DNA of 64,000 bases from Microbacterium yannicii (GTDB lineage Bacteria > Actinomycetota > Actinomycetes > Actinomycetales > Microbacteriaceae), in the NCBI RefSeq assembly GCF_024055635.1, contig NZ_JAMXMB010000014.1, forward strand, positions 1 through 64,000, written 5' to 3'. How positions within the stretch are numbered: position 1 is the stretch's first letter; every line of letters begins with the position of its first letter. Of the stretch, positions 44,811 to 53,865 are shown in pieces. Made by a program: the position numbers and the translations under genes. The notes beneath the pieces were generated by a model, which did not search any database, was not told the DNA's origin, and saw only the letters and a program-made list of their open reading frames with translations.

Positions 44811-45539
44811 TCAGGGCGTGGGGAGCTGCAGGGCGATGGCGGCCGGCATCCGCTGCACGATGGGTCTGAACAGTGGCTTGGCGAGAACTGCGGCCTCAAC
44901 CGGCCCGATGATGCGTGGCGACGCCGTCGGACGCCGGACGCCCTTCCACGAGAGCTCGGCACCTCCGGCGGCGACGACGTTCCGTGCCCAGTTGGTCTTC
45001 GCGCCCCAGGGCAGACCGATCAGGACGACGCTCCGGTCTCGCGTCGGCACCACGGCGACGGGAGTCTCATAGTCGATCCCGCTCGTGCGCCCACGATGGT
45101 GCACGACAGCCCACAGCGGGAACCAGCGGTGCCCGGCGAGCGCCTTCGCGATGGGCTCGGTCGCCTTCACCAGAACCCGGGGCGGCGGGCCCGCACCGTC
45201 CGCGGCCGGACGCGGGTTCCGTATACCGCGGAGGCCGCTACCCCCCGCGAGCACGTCGCGGAAGTGGTACCACGTCAGGGCGGCCATCGCCGCGGCACCG
45301 ACGGCCGCTCCGACGACTTCACCGGGCGAACGGATGCCGCGTCGCAGGAGAGCTGCACCCGCGATCGCGTTGGCCGTGCTCCAGCCGATGTTGACGCGGG
45401 GTGACGAGAGCCCGACCCCCGGCGGATCGCCGAACGGGGTCGGGAACGGCCGCCCTCGGACGCCGCTCACGCCGTGAGGGATCGCGTTGACGAGCAGCGC
45501 AGCGCCTGCGGCGCTGCGGAGCACGGTCATGATCGACAC
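44811..45539 (-). CDS. Fusion of a membrane domain with a deazaflavin-dependent nitroreductase-like domain
   Basis: A 242-residue protein. Residues 1-100 hold an N-terminal hydrophobic segment and further hydrophobic stretches (NIGWSTANAIAGAALL, VVGAAVGAAAMAALTWYHF). Residues about 125-230 match the split-barrel DDN family of F420-dependent oxidoreductases: VVHHRGRTSGIDYETPVAVV, then LIGLPWGAKTNWARNVVAAG. DDN-type enzymes reduce nitroaromatics or quinones with F420H2, sometimes at the membrane. The fusion would hold the enzyme at the membrane. The F420 dependence is inferred from family. Confidence 0.8.
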   Translation of the reverse strand: MSIMTVLRSAAGAALLVNAIPHGVSGVRGRPFPTPFGDPPGVGLSSPRVNIGWSTANAIAGAALLRRGIRSPGEVVGAAVGAAAMAALTWYHFRDVLAGGSGLRGIRNPRPAADGAGPPPRVLVKATEPIAKALAGHRWFPLWAVVHHRGRTSGIDYETPVAVVPTRDRSVVLIGLPWGAKTNWARNVVAAGGAELSWKGVRRPTASPRIIGPVEAAVLAKPLFRPIVQRMPAAIALQLPTP

Positions 45540-45591
45540 GCGCCCACACTACGACTCATCGCCGCATCGCGCTCGGGTCGGCATCATGCGG

Positions 45592-45622
45592 CAGCGCCCG
45601 CCCGCACTGCGGGCGGGCGCTG
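45592..45622 (-). terminator. Terminator hairpin after the flotillin gene
   Basis: CAGCGCCCGCCCGC (45592-45605) and its exact complement (45609-45622) enclose a three-base loop, 13 bases past the flotillin stop codon. A 14-bp GC stem without U-run. Confidence 0.8.
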
Positions 45623-45634
45623 AGAAACGCGTTG

Positions 45635-47143
45635 TCAGGATGCCACGGGCTCGGGGTCCACCGCCGTCGTGGTGGTCACCTGGTGGTTTCCCTCGGCGAC
45701 GCCGCGGCCGAAGGCGCGGCCCTGGATCACGGCTCCGAGGTCGAACCCGGTGGCGGCCTTGACGCTCTCGAACGTCGCGGTGAGGCTCGCCGACTGCTCG
45801 CGGGCGAGGTGGGTCGCTGCGCTGTCACCGCCGACCAGCGTGATGCTTCCCACCTTCTCGTAGCCCTTGGCGAACTCGGCCATGAGCTGCGGCAGATGAC
45901 CGATGATCTCCTTGGCCAGGATCGCGTCCTGGTTCTCCCGCAGCGCGGCGGCTTCGGCGGCGACCGCCTCAGCGACGGCGTTGCCTCGGAGGCGGATGCC
46001 CTCGGCCTCGGCCTCGGCCTGCACGCGCACGGCAGCGGCCTCGGCCTCCGCCTTCATGCGGACGGCGGCCGCTTCGGCCGATGCGGAGGCCTCGCGTGCC
46101 TCGGCCTGTGCCTTCACCGCGTAGGCCTCGGCATCCGAGCGCTCCTGCGCGACCTTGCGGTCGGCCTCGGCGTTCTTCTCGCGCTTGTAGGCTTCCGCGT
46201 CGGCAGCCGCCTGCTGCTGGTAGGCCTCGGCGTCTGCCAGCGTCTGCTGCCGATACTTGTCGGCGTCGGCGACCTTCTTGACCTCGGCATCCAGTCGCGC
46301 CTGGGTGTTGTTGGCCTCCTGCAGCAGCACGCCCTGCTCGGCCTCAGCGCGGGCGAGGTTCTCGGCCTGCTCTGCCTGCGCGTTCGCCCGGCCGACCTCC
46401 GACTTCGCCGCGGCGGTGTTCTTGTCGAGCGCGGTCTGCTCGATCAGGTTCGCCTCGTCGGCGGCGAGCTGGCGCTTCTTCACCTCGCGGGTGGCGTCGA
46501 TCTCTGCGACATCCGCTTCGCGCTTGACGCGCTGCACCTCTTTGGCGCCGAGCGCGGAGATGTAGTTGTTCTTGTCGGTGATGCCCTGGATCGCGAACGA
46601 GTCGAGCACCAGACCCTGTGCCAGCAGGTCGCCCGAGATCCCCTGGGCGATCTCGTCGCTGAGCTTCTGCCGGTCCTGCATGACCTGTTCGACGGTGAGC
46701 TTCGCGACCACGCCGCGCAGCGCGCCCTCGAGCTGCTCCGTCGTGAAGACCACGATGGCGTCGTCCTGTGACGCGAAGCGCTCCGCCGCGCGGCGGACCT
46801 GGTCGGGCGTCGAGCCGATCTTGACGAGGGCGACGCCGGTGAGGTCGATGGTGACGCCATTGATCGTCTGAGCGGTGGGCTCGAACTTGATCTGACGCGA
46901 CCGCAGCGACACCTTGTCGGAGCGCTGGGTCAGCTTGTTGACGAATGCACCTCGACCGCTGATGACGGTCATCTTGTTGGCTTCGCCCTCGGTGCTGTCG
47001 CGGGCCTTCTTGCCGACGATGACGATGGCCTCGTCGGCCTTCGGCACCTGGTACCAGGCGCGGAAGAGGATGAAGCCGATGAGGGCTACGACGAGCACGA
47101 CTCCGGCAGCCGCTGCGATGCCGATCACGCCGAACAGATCCAT
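45635..47143 (-). CDS. Flotillin family membrane scaffold protein
   Basis: A 502-residue protein with one N-terminal membrane segment (about 5-28), an SPFH/band-7 domain (about 35-230) and a long alanine/glutamate-rich coiled coil (about 235-420; repeated AEAE and AYQQQA-type heptads), then a short C-terminal tail. This is the flotillin layout; flotillins organise ordered membrane patches and affect secretion and wall synthesis. The usual partner NfeD is not adjacent. ATG 47143 follows GGAGA and is preferred over the upstream open frame because the hydrophobic segment begins directly after it. Confidence 0.92.
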   Translation of the reverse strand: MDLFGVIGIAAAAGVVLVVALIGFILFRAWYQVPKADEAIVIVGKKARDSTEGEANKMTVISGRGAFVNKLTQRSDKVSLRSRQIKFEPTAQTINGVTIDLTGVALVKIGSTPDQVRRAAERFASQDDAIVVFTTEQLEGALRGVVAKLTVEQVMQDRQKLSDEIAQGISGDLLAQGLVLDSFAIQGITDKNNYISALGAKEVQRVKREADVAEIDATREVKKRQLAADEANLIEQTALDKNTAAAKSEVGRANAQAEQAENLARAEAEQGVLLQEANNTQARLDAEVKKVADADKYRQQTLADAEAYQQQAAADAEAYKREKNAEADRKVAQERSDAEAYAVKAQAEAREASASAEAAAVRMKAEAEAAAVRVQAEAEAEGIRLRGNAVAEAVAAEAAALRENQDAILAKEIIGHLPQLMAEFAKGYEKVGSITLVGGDSAATHLAREQSASLTATFESVKAATGFDLGAVIQGRAFGRGVAEGNHQVTTTTAVDPEPVAS

Positions 47144-47285
47144 GTGGGGGATTCTCCAGGTCGGGCTCGCCGAGTGCGGGCCGTACACCGAATCTATTGG
47201 CAGCGCGGCGCGTCGGTGAATTCGCGCCGCAACCTGTGGATGCCGGGGCGCCTCGCGGACAGCCACCGTCCGGCGTGATCCGGGC

Positions 47286-48524
47286 TCAGACCTCCGCCTC
47301 GGCGGTGACCTCGCGCGCCGTGTCGGCAGGCGGCCGCTGCGCCCGGCTCAGCAGCACGAAGGGCACGGCCACCGCCGAGATCACTCCGCTCCACAGCATC
47401 GATGTGGCGTAGCCCCCGACATCTGCCGCTCGTCCCAGCAGGGGCTGGAAGACGACCCCGCCGCCCGAGCCCATCAGCGAGTCGAACGACAGCACGGTCG
47501 CCCGCTGCTTGGAGGGGATCATGTCATTGAGGTACGCGCGGTGTACCGGATCGTCGATCGCCGAGGCGATGCCCCACAGCGCCACCAGCACCACGGCGAA
47601 CCAGAAGTCGCGCACCAGCCCGAGCCCGATCAGCACGATCGCGCTCGACACCGCCGCCAGCAGGATCACCGACGTGCGGCGGCGGAAGAGCTTGCGCACC
47701 CGCGGGGCCAGCAGGCCGCCCACGATCGAGGCGCCCGACAGGAGTGCGGCGGCGAGCCCGGCGATCGAGTAGGCCTCCTCGTCACCCCACAGTTCCAGCA
47801 GGTACGGCTGCATCGCATAGAAGACGTAGATGCCGACGCCCGCGGTGAACGGGCTCGTGAGCATCAGCCAGCGCACCGGCGGATCGCCGAGGCCGTAGTG
47901 GATCGACGCGCGCAGCACGGTGCGCGTGGCCCGGATGGGGCCCTCGCTGCGATCCGGCTGGAAGCCCAGGTCCCGCATCAGCAGGGCGGCGACGACGAAC
48001 ATCACCAGCAGGATGCCGCCGCGGATGAGGAACGGCACCCCCAGGTTCGTCAGCTGTGCGATCACGCCGCCGAGCACCGACCCGGCGAGCATCGCCACGC
48101 CGCCGACGATCTGCGCGCGGCCGAAGACCGTCTCGAGGCTCCCCTGGTACCCGGTCGCCTTCAGCGCGTCGACGAGCCAGGCGTCCACCGCGCCCGAGAA
48201 GAACGTGAAGCCGAGGCCCAGCAGGACCGACACCACCGCCCACGCCCAGAACGGCGAGTGCCAGACCCACAGCATCCAATACAGCACGGTCGTCACCGCC
48301 AGCGTGATCGTGCCGAGCAGGTACGACGCACGGCGACCGACGGTGTCGGCCACGACCCCCGTCGGGATCTCGAAGATGAGCATGCCGGCCGTGAAGAAGG
48401 CATTGGCCGAGAACGCCTCGAGGTTGGACAGCCCCGCGTCGAGCAGGAACAGCGTGTTGATGCCCCAGATGAACGACGCGGCGAGGGTGTTGCCGAGGAG
48501 AAGCGTGTAGTAGGTGCCCTGCAC
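47286..48524 (-). CDS. MFS transporter of unknown specificity
   Basis: A 12-helix MFS protein of about 412 residues. The N-terminal half contains LFLLDAGLSNLEAFSANAFF and the motif A-like GVVADTVGRRASYLLG. The C-terminal half has NDMIPSKQRATVLSFDSLMG, common in the MFS group without clear drug specificity. The start is unclear. GTG 48524 is used here; helix 1 follows at once. The sequence that looks like the natural N-terminus begins 15 residues earlier at ISSNRAAPS, where the codon is ATC rather than ATG, preceded by a weak AAGGCGG. The gene has no obvious partner. Confidence 0.8.
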   Translation of the reverse strand: MQGTYYTLLLGNTLAASFIWGINTLFLLDAGLSNLEAFSANAFFTAGMLIFEIPTGVVADTVGRRASYLLGTITLAVTTVLYWMLWVWHSPFWAWAVVSVLLGLGFTFFSGAVDAWLVDALKATGYQGSLETVFGRAQIVGGVAMLAGSVLGGVIAQLTNLGVPFLIRGGILLVMFVVAALLMRDLGFQPDRSEGPIRATRTVLRASIHYGLGDPPVRWLMLTSPFTAGVGIYVFYAMQPYLLELWGDEEAYSIAGLAAALLSGASIVGGLLAPRVRKLFRRRTSVILLAAVSSAIVLIGLGLVRDFWFAVVLVALWGIASAIDDPVHRAYLNDMIPSKQRATVLSFDSLMGSGGGVVFQPLLGRAADVGGYATSMLWSGVISAVAVPFVLLSRAQRPPADTAREVTAEAEV

Positions 48525-48637
48525 CCGGCGAGGCGTGGGCAGCGACGGCGCGGCCCTGTTGCTGGAGATGGCGGCACCGCCTTTCCCTCGGGGAATCGGA
48601 CGACACCCGCGACAGTAGCCCTCGCCGCCGACAGCGT

Positions 48638-49678
48638 CTACGGGGAGGCCGGTCCGGCCAACCCGGTTGCGCGGGTGTCGGCCCCCACCGTCTGGTTCAT
48701 GTGCTTGGCGATGCGCAGCACGACGGCGCGGTCTCCGATGCGCGCGCCATGCAGCGCGTTCTCGAGCGCGAGTTCGAAGCGGTTGACGTCCGCCAAGCGC
48801 CGCAGCCACACGGCGAGGATGAGGTTGTAGCGACTCGCCGCGGTGATCGCCAGCCGCACCTCCGGTACTGACGTGATGGCGGTGCGGGCGACCTCGAGCA
48901 CCTGTGCGGGGGCCTCGACGAAGTACCAGGTGTAGATCGGCCAGCCGGACGCCGCGCGCGCCATGTCGGTGCGGAAGCGCAGGCTCCCCCTCGCACGCAG
49001 GGTGGCGAGCGCATCGGCCACGCGCTGCGGCGCGAATCCGGTGCGCTCGGCGATGGTCGCGACGGGTACGCGACCGTCCGCCCAGACCTCGCGCTCGATC
49101 GCCGCGCGCAGATCGTCGGGCACACGCTGCGCCGCGCGCGGCCGCGGCGGCCTCGGCGGGCGGACACCCTGCGCCTCGACAGGCTCCAGCGCGCGCAGTC
49201 GCCAGCTCGCGCCGTCGATGAGCGTCTCGTTCACGAGGTGCGTGCGCACCGATCGGACGCCGTCGAGCCGGCCCAGGCGGTGCAGCGAATAGTCCGACAG
49301 CCCCGCGATGTCGGGGGCGAAGACGATGGCCATGAGGTCACGTGAACCGGAGGTGACATCCAGGACGTAGACGGCGGGGTCTCGCTGCAGCTCCTGGATG
49401 ACGGCATCCATCTTCGCCCGCTCGCAGTCGATCTCCATGATCGACACCTGCCCACCGGTGGGATGCCCCGTGACCCACGCGATGCCCTCTTCCCGCAGTC
49501 GTGCCCACCGGCGTGCGAGCGTGCTGGCATCCACGCCGATGACGGGGGACAGCTCGTTCCAGCTCGCGCGCGGCTCGATCTGCAGGGCGTGGACGAGCCG
49601 TCGATCGATCGGATCGAGAGTGATCTCCTGCACGGCAATGCCTTCCGCGATGTCGTCGACAACCCGATTCTCGCGCAT
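48638..49678 (-). CDS. Lrp/AsnC family regulator with two tandem AsnC modules
   Basis: A 346-residue protein, about twice the normal Lrp length, holding two helix-turn-helix/RAM modules. The first HTH (LDPIDRRLVHALQIEPRASW, VDASTLARRWARLREEG) is near residues 20-70; its ligand domain follows. A second HTH (VPVATIAERTGFAPQRVADALATLRARG) is near residues 200-235 with a second ligand domain. Double-AsnC proteins are common in actinobacteria. Divergent from the M20-DUF3100-serine dehydratase operon, 98 bp away, so it most likely controls that operon in response to an amino acid or its amide. Confidence 0.88.
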   Translation of the reverse strand: MRENRVVDDIAEGIAVQEITLDPIDRRLVHALQIEPRASWNELSPVIGVDASTLARRWARLREEGIAWVTGHPTGGQVSIMEIDCERAKMDAVIQELQRDPAVYVLDVTSGSRDLMAIVFAPDIAGLSDYSLHRLGRLDGVRSVRTHLVNETLIDGASWRLRALEPVEAQGVRPPRPPRPRAAQRVPDDLRAAIEREVWADGRVPVATIAERTGFAPQRVADALATLRARGSLRFRTDMARAASGWPIYTWYFVEAPAQVLEVARTAITSVPEVRLAITAASRYNLILAVWLRRLADVNRFELALENALHGARIGDRAVVLRIAKHMNQTVGADTRATGLAGPASP

Positions 49679-49776
49679 TGTGTCCGTACTTTCCGCAGAT
49701 ATCCCGCGACTTCATCGGATCGAAACATGTCGAGGCGCACCATTACCGCATCGATCGCACCGACGAAAGGATCATC

Positions 49777-51006
49777 GTGAGCCTCATCACGACCGACGCC
49801 GTCACCCTCACCGAGTTGAAGCGGCATGCCGCCGACGACGTCGAGTCACGCCGTGACGAGCTCCTCGCGCTCAGCCACGCGATACACGAGAACCCCGAGC
49901 TGTCGTGGCAGGAGCACGAGGCCGCAGCCCTCGTCGCCCGCACCCTCGACGATGCCGGCTTCGACGTCGAGGTCGGGGCGTACGGCGTCGCCACCGCCGT
50001 CGAGGCGGTGTACGGCACCGGCGACCTCACCGTCGCGATCTGCGCCGAGTACGACGCCCTTCCCGGCATCGGCCACGGCTGCGGGCACAACGTCATCGCC
50101 GCCTCGGGAGTCGGCGCCGCCCTCGCCCTGGCGCCGCTCGCCGACGCGGCCGGCCTGCGGATCAAGCTGCTCGGCACGCCCGCGGAAGAGCACGGCGGCG
50201 GCAAGGTGGCGATGCTTCTCGCCGGTGCCTGGGAAGACGTCGACTTCTCGCTCATGGTGCACGGCATGACCGGCGAGGACATCTCGGCGACGGCGTTCAG
50301 CGCGACCGCCGTCGACCGGTTCGAGGTCGTCTTCCACGGCAGGACGGCGCATGCCGCGGGCATGCCGGAGCAGGGCCTCAACGCGGCCTCCGCGGCCGCC
50401 ATCGCGCAGACCGCCATCGCCTTCCTCCGCCAGCAGCTCCCGAAGGACACGAATCTCAACGCCTACGTCTCGCACGGCGGTGAGGCGACGAACATCATCC
50501 CCGACCGGGCCGTCGTGCAGGTCGAGCTGCGCGCCTACGACATCGACGTGTGGCGTGACATGAAGAAGCGCGTGCTCTCGTGCTTCGAGGGGGCCGCCAT
50601 CGCGACCGGATGCCGCTGGGAGTGGTCGCCCACCGAGCACCCGTACGCGCCGGTCAGGCACGACGCCTCGCTGGGTGCCCTCTGGGACCGCAACCTCGTG
50701 GCCCGCGGGCGCACGATCGGGGCGGCGCCGATGGGCGGCGGGTCCACCGACATGGGCAACGTGTCGCAGGTCGTGCCCTCGATCCACCCCACCATCGCCT
50801 TCCTCGGGCAGACGGGCCCCGCCCACAACCCCGAGTTCACCGCTGCTGCGGCCACCCCCGCAGCCGACGAGGCCGTCATCGACGCCGCCACGATCCTCGC
50901 GTGGACGGTGCTCGACGTCGCCCTGGACGACGCCCTGCGCGCCGATCTGCTCCACCGCACCGCCGAGCGCCCCGTCGGGGCGACCCGGACCACGCTCGAG
51001 GCATGA
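49777..51006 (+). CDS. M20 family metallo-amidohydrolase (AbgB/IAA-amino acid hydrolase-like)
   Basis: A 409-residue zinc amidohydrolase that would hydrolyse an N-acyl amino acid or small peptide-like amide. Metal ligands are in HGCGHN (after CAEYDALPGIG) and TPAEEHGGGK; the dimerisation/lid domain begins at VVFHGRTAHAAG. The overall pattern matches AbgB, aminobenzoyl-glutamate hydrolase and IAA-amino acid hydrolases. GTG 49777 has GAAAGGA seven bases upstream. It is the first gene of an operon with a DUF3100 transporter and L-serine dehydratase, so the released amino acid may be serine. Substrate and acyl group are not known. Confidence 0.9.
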   Translation: MSLITTDAVTLTELKRHAADDVESRRDELLALSHAIHENPELSWQEHEAAALVARTLDDAGFDVEVGAYGVATAVEAVYGTGDLTVAICAEYDALPGIGHGCGHNVIAASGVGAALALAPLADAAGLRIKLLGTPAEEHGGGKVAMLLAGAWEDVDFSLMVHGMTGEDISATAFSATAVDRFEVVFHGRTAHAAGMPEQGLNAASAAAIAQTAIAFLRQQLPKDTNLNAYVSHGGEATNIIPDRAVVQVELRAYDIDVWRDMKKRVLSCFEGAAIATGCRWEWSPTEHPYAPVRHDASLGALWDRNLVARGRTIGAAPMGGGSTDMGNVSQVVPSIHPTIAFLGQTGPAHNPEFTAAAATPAADEAVIDAATILAWTVLDVALDDALRADLLHRTAERPVGATRTTLEA

Positions 51007-51055
51007 CCGACCCCGCTCACACGGACGGCGCCGCCTCCCCACCTGGAGAACCCAC

Positions 51056-52456
51056 ATGACCGCTCCCACCCACGAAGGCAACGTCGCCTCGACAGGACCG
51101 CAGTCTCCCCGCCCGCTTCAGAAGACGGCATCCGCCATCGCCCTCGGATTCCGCAGTCCACGGCTCTGGATCCTCATCGCGCTGGTCGTGGCCATCTCGG
51201 CCGGTGCGCAGGCGATCGGGCCGATCGTGATCCCCCTCGGCATCGCGTCGGTGACGCTGCTGCCCATGATCTGGGGCATCACGGCCGGCGCCGTCGTGTC
51301 TGGGCAGCGCCTCAAGCCGCTGCCGATCGATCTCCAGCAGGCGGCCACGGTGATCATGGGCGTCGCGGTGCTCTTCCTCTGCGCCCGGCTCTCGTTCACG
51401 ATCGGTCCCAACATCCCTCTGCTTCTGCAGGCGGGCCCCGCGCTGCTGCTGCAGGAGGTCGGCCATCTGTTCGGAACCATCGCACTGGCGCTTCCGCTGG
51501 CCGTGCTGCTGCGCATGGGGCCGGCGACGGTCGGCGCCACCTTCTCGATCGACCGCGAGGGCTCGTTCGCAATGGTCAGCGAGCGCTATGGCTCCGACTC
51601 GCCGCAGTATCGCGGAGTGCTCTCGATGTACGTCTTCGGCACCATCTTCGGCGCCATCATCGTGAGTCTCATCGCCTCGCTCGCCGCTTCGCTCGGGATC
51701 TTCGACCCTCTCGCGCTCGCCATGGGCGCGGGTGTCGGCTCCGGATCGATGATGGCGGCCGCGGCGTCCGTCATCGTGTCGGCCCACCCCGACATGCAGG
51801 ACCAGGTGCTGGCGCTCGCCGCCACCTCGAACCTCATCACGGGTGTGCTCGGGGTCTACATCGGGGTGTGGGTGTCGCTGCCTCTCGCCGACCGCTTCTA
51901 CAAGATCCTCACCCGCAACAAGGACGCGGCACTGCCGGGCCGCCGATCGAAGACCAAGGGCGCCATGCCGACCGCGGCGGTCAAGACCGTGGCCGAGACC
52001 GTGCTCGAGAAGCCGAACGTGCGGGTGCCGCTCTGGGTGTCCCTGCTCATCATCGGGTTCGCCGGCATCGTCGTCGCCACGATCGCGGCCAAGGGCTTCT
52101 CGTGGGAGATGGTGGTCGCGTACCTCGTGATGGGCGCGCTGGTCGCAGGCGGAATCGCGCTCGCCAGGGTGACGCGCGGCAAGGTGCCCGCGATCATCGT
52201 GGTCATGACGGTGGGCGCCTTCCTCACGTCGCCGGTCTCGCCCGTCGCCGGATGGTTCACGACGGTGTCGGACACCATCGACTTCCTGTCGCTCATCACG
52301 GTGATGCTCACGATCGCCGGGTTGAGCCTCGGCAAGGACCTGCCGATGCTCAAGAGCATCGGCTGGAAGATCATCCCCGTCGGCACGGTCGCGATCGCGG
52401 CATCGTTCATCCTCTCGGCCGTCGTCGCCGAGTTCGCGCTGGGGCTCTGGGGCTGA
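51056..52456 (+). CDS. DUF3100 integral membrane transporter-like protein
   Basis: A 466-residue membrane protein with about 12 hydrophobic segments and a hydrophilic loop near residues 280-320. It matches the DUF3100 family, which is often next to M20 amidohydrolases and is thought to be a transporter. Glycine-rich MGAGVGSGSMMAAAASV in mid-protein is a family-typical stretch. ATG 51056 follows CTGGAGAACCC. Its stop overlaps the serine dehydratase ATG by one base (TGATG). Likely role: uptake of the amide cleaved by the M20 enzyme, or export of a product; direction cannot be told from sequence. Confidence 0.8.
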   Translation: MTAPTHEGNVASTGPQSPRPLQKTASAIALGFRSPRLWILIALVVAISAGAQAIGPIVIPLGIASVTLLPMIWGITAGAVVSGQRLKPLPIDLQQAATVIMGVAVLFLCARLSFTIGPNIPLLLQAGPALLLQEVGHLFGTIALALPLAVLLRMGPATVGATFSIDREGSFAMVSERYGSDSPQYRGVLSMYVFGTIFGAIIVSLIASLAASLGIFDPLALAMGAGVGSGSMMAAAASVIVSAHPDMQDQVLALAATSNLITGVLGVYIGVWVSLPLADRFYKILTRNKDAALPGRRSKTKGAMPTAAVKTVAETVLEKPNVRVPLWVSLLIIGFAGIVVATIAAKGFSWEMVVAYLVMGALVAGGIALARVTRGKVPAIIVVMTVGAFLTSPVSPVAGWFTTVSDTIDFLSLITVMLTIAGLSLGKDLPMLKSIGWKIIPVGTVAIAASFILSAVVAEFALGLWG

Positions 52457-53835
52457 TGACAGCCATCGCCCTCGAGGTCGAGCGCGGGGTCTACACCTCC
52501 GCGCTCGATCTCTTCTCGATCGGCATCGGCCCGTCGAGCTCGCACACCGTCGGCCCGATGCGCGCGGCCGCCGACTTCCGCGATGGTCTCGCCGACCGCG
52601 GGCTCCTGATGGAGGTGATCCGGTTCCGCTGCCGCCTCGACGGCTCCCTCGCCGCGACGGGCCTGGGTCACGGAACTCCGGATGCCGTCATCGCGGGTCT
52701 GCGCGGGCACCGCCCCGAGACGGTCGATCCGGCCGTCGTGCACGGCCGGTGGGCGGACCTCGAGGCGGGTCATGCGCTCGAGGTCGGAGGCGTGCGATTC
52801 ACGCGTGACGACATGACGTTCGCGCCGCGCGAGCGTCCGCACGGGCACCCGAACTCCCTCACCCTGCGCGCCGAGCTCACCTCGGGCGACGTCGTGGAGG
52901 AGACGTATCTGTCGATCGGCGGCGGCTTCATCCGGCGTCTCGGAGAGCCGTCCGCCGCCGATGCGTCGCGGCCGCGCCCGGAGGAGCCGAACGCTCCGTC
53001 CTTCCGCAGCATGCGGGAGCTGCTCGACCTCTCGCGCGGATGCAGCATCGCCGACGTCGCCTGGGAGACGGAGGTCTCCGTTCACGGGGCGGCGGAGGCC
53101 GGGCGTGGGCTCGATGAGATCTGGACGGCGATGCGGGCCTGCATCGAACGCGGCCTCCACTCCGATGGCGTGCTGCCGGGAGGCCTGCGCGTGCCCCGCC
53201 GCGCCGCTGCGGCATGGCGTCAGCTCGCCGCTCGCGGTGAGTCGACGGATGCGGCGGAGGCCGTGTCGATCTATGCGCTCGCGGTCAACGAGGAGAACGC
53301 GGCGGGCGGACGGGTCGTGACCGCGCCGACGAACGGCGCCGCCGGGGTTCTTCCCGCCGTGCTCTACCAAGCTGTCGCAACGACCGGGTTCGATCCGGAG
53401 CTCATCCGCCGGTTCCTGCTGACGGCGACCGCCATCGGGTCGATCATCAAGGCCAACGCCTCGATCTCGGGCGCCGAGGCCGGCTGTCAGGCGGAGGTCG
53501 GCAGCGCCTGCGCGATGGCGGCCGCAGGCCTCACCGCCGTGCGCGGCGGTACGCCCGAGCAGATCGAGAACGCCGCCGAGATCGCGATCGAGCATCACCT
53601 CGGCCTCACCTGCGATCCGGTGTCGGGCCTCGTGCAGATCCCCTGCATCGAGCGGAACGCGGTGGCCGCCTCGACGGCGATGACGGCGAGCCGCCTCGCG
53701 CTCCTCGGCGACGGCAGCCACATCGTCGACCTCGACACCGCGATCGAGACGATGCGCCAGACCGGAGCCGACATGTCGTCGCGGTACAAGGAGACGAGCG
53801 CCGCAGGGCTCGCCGTCAACGTCGTGGAGTGCTGA
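52456..53835 (+). CDS. sdaA: L-serine dehydratase (L-serine ammonia-lyase, Fe-S type, single chain)
   Basis: A 459-residue Fe-S enzyme converting L-serine to pyruvate and ammonia. The beta domain occupies the first 165 residues ([18 protein letters not shown]) and the catalytic alpha domain the rest. [4Fe-4S] cysteines are C344 ([10 protein letters not shown]), C386 (LTCDPVSG) and C397 (PCIERN). The protein ends exactly in Cys459 (VVEC); in the Legionella enzyme the C-terminal cysteine inserts into the active site as a fourth cluster ligand, and the spacing here is the same, so this is the tail-in-mouth type. Coupled to the DUF3100 gene by a one-base overlap. It supplies pyruvate from serine released by the M20 enzyme. 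Confidence 0.95.
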   Translation: MTAIALEVERGVYTSALDLFSIGIGPSSSHTVGPMRAAADFRDGLADRGLLMEVIRFRCRLDGSLAATGLGHGTPDAVIAGLRGHRPETVDPAVVHGRWADLEAGHALEVGGVRFTRDDMTFAPRERPHGHPNSLTLRAELTSGDVVEETYLSIGGGFIRRLGEPSAADASRPRPEEPNAPSFRSMRELLDLSRGCSIADVAWETEVSVHGAAEAGRGLDEIWTAMRACIERGLHSDGVLPGGLRVPRRAAAAWRQLAARGESTDAAEAVSIYALAVNEENAAGGRVVTAPTNGAAGVLPAVLYQAVATTGFDPELIRRFLLTATAIGSIIKANASISGAEAGCQAEVGSACAMAAAGLTAVRGGTPEQIENAAEIAIEHHLGLTCDPVSGLVQIPCIERNAVAASTAMTASRLALLGDGSHIVDLDTAIETMRQTGADMSSRYKETSAAGLAVNVVEC

Positions 53836-53865
53836 TCTCCTTCCTGAGATCCGTCCCGTTCCCGT

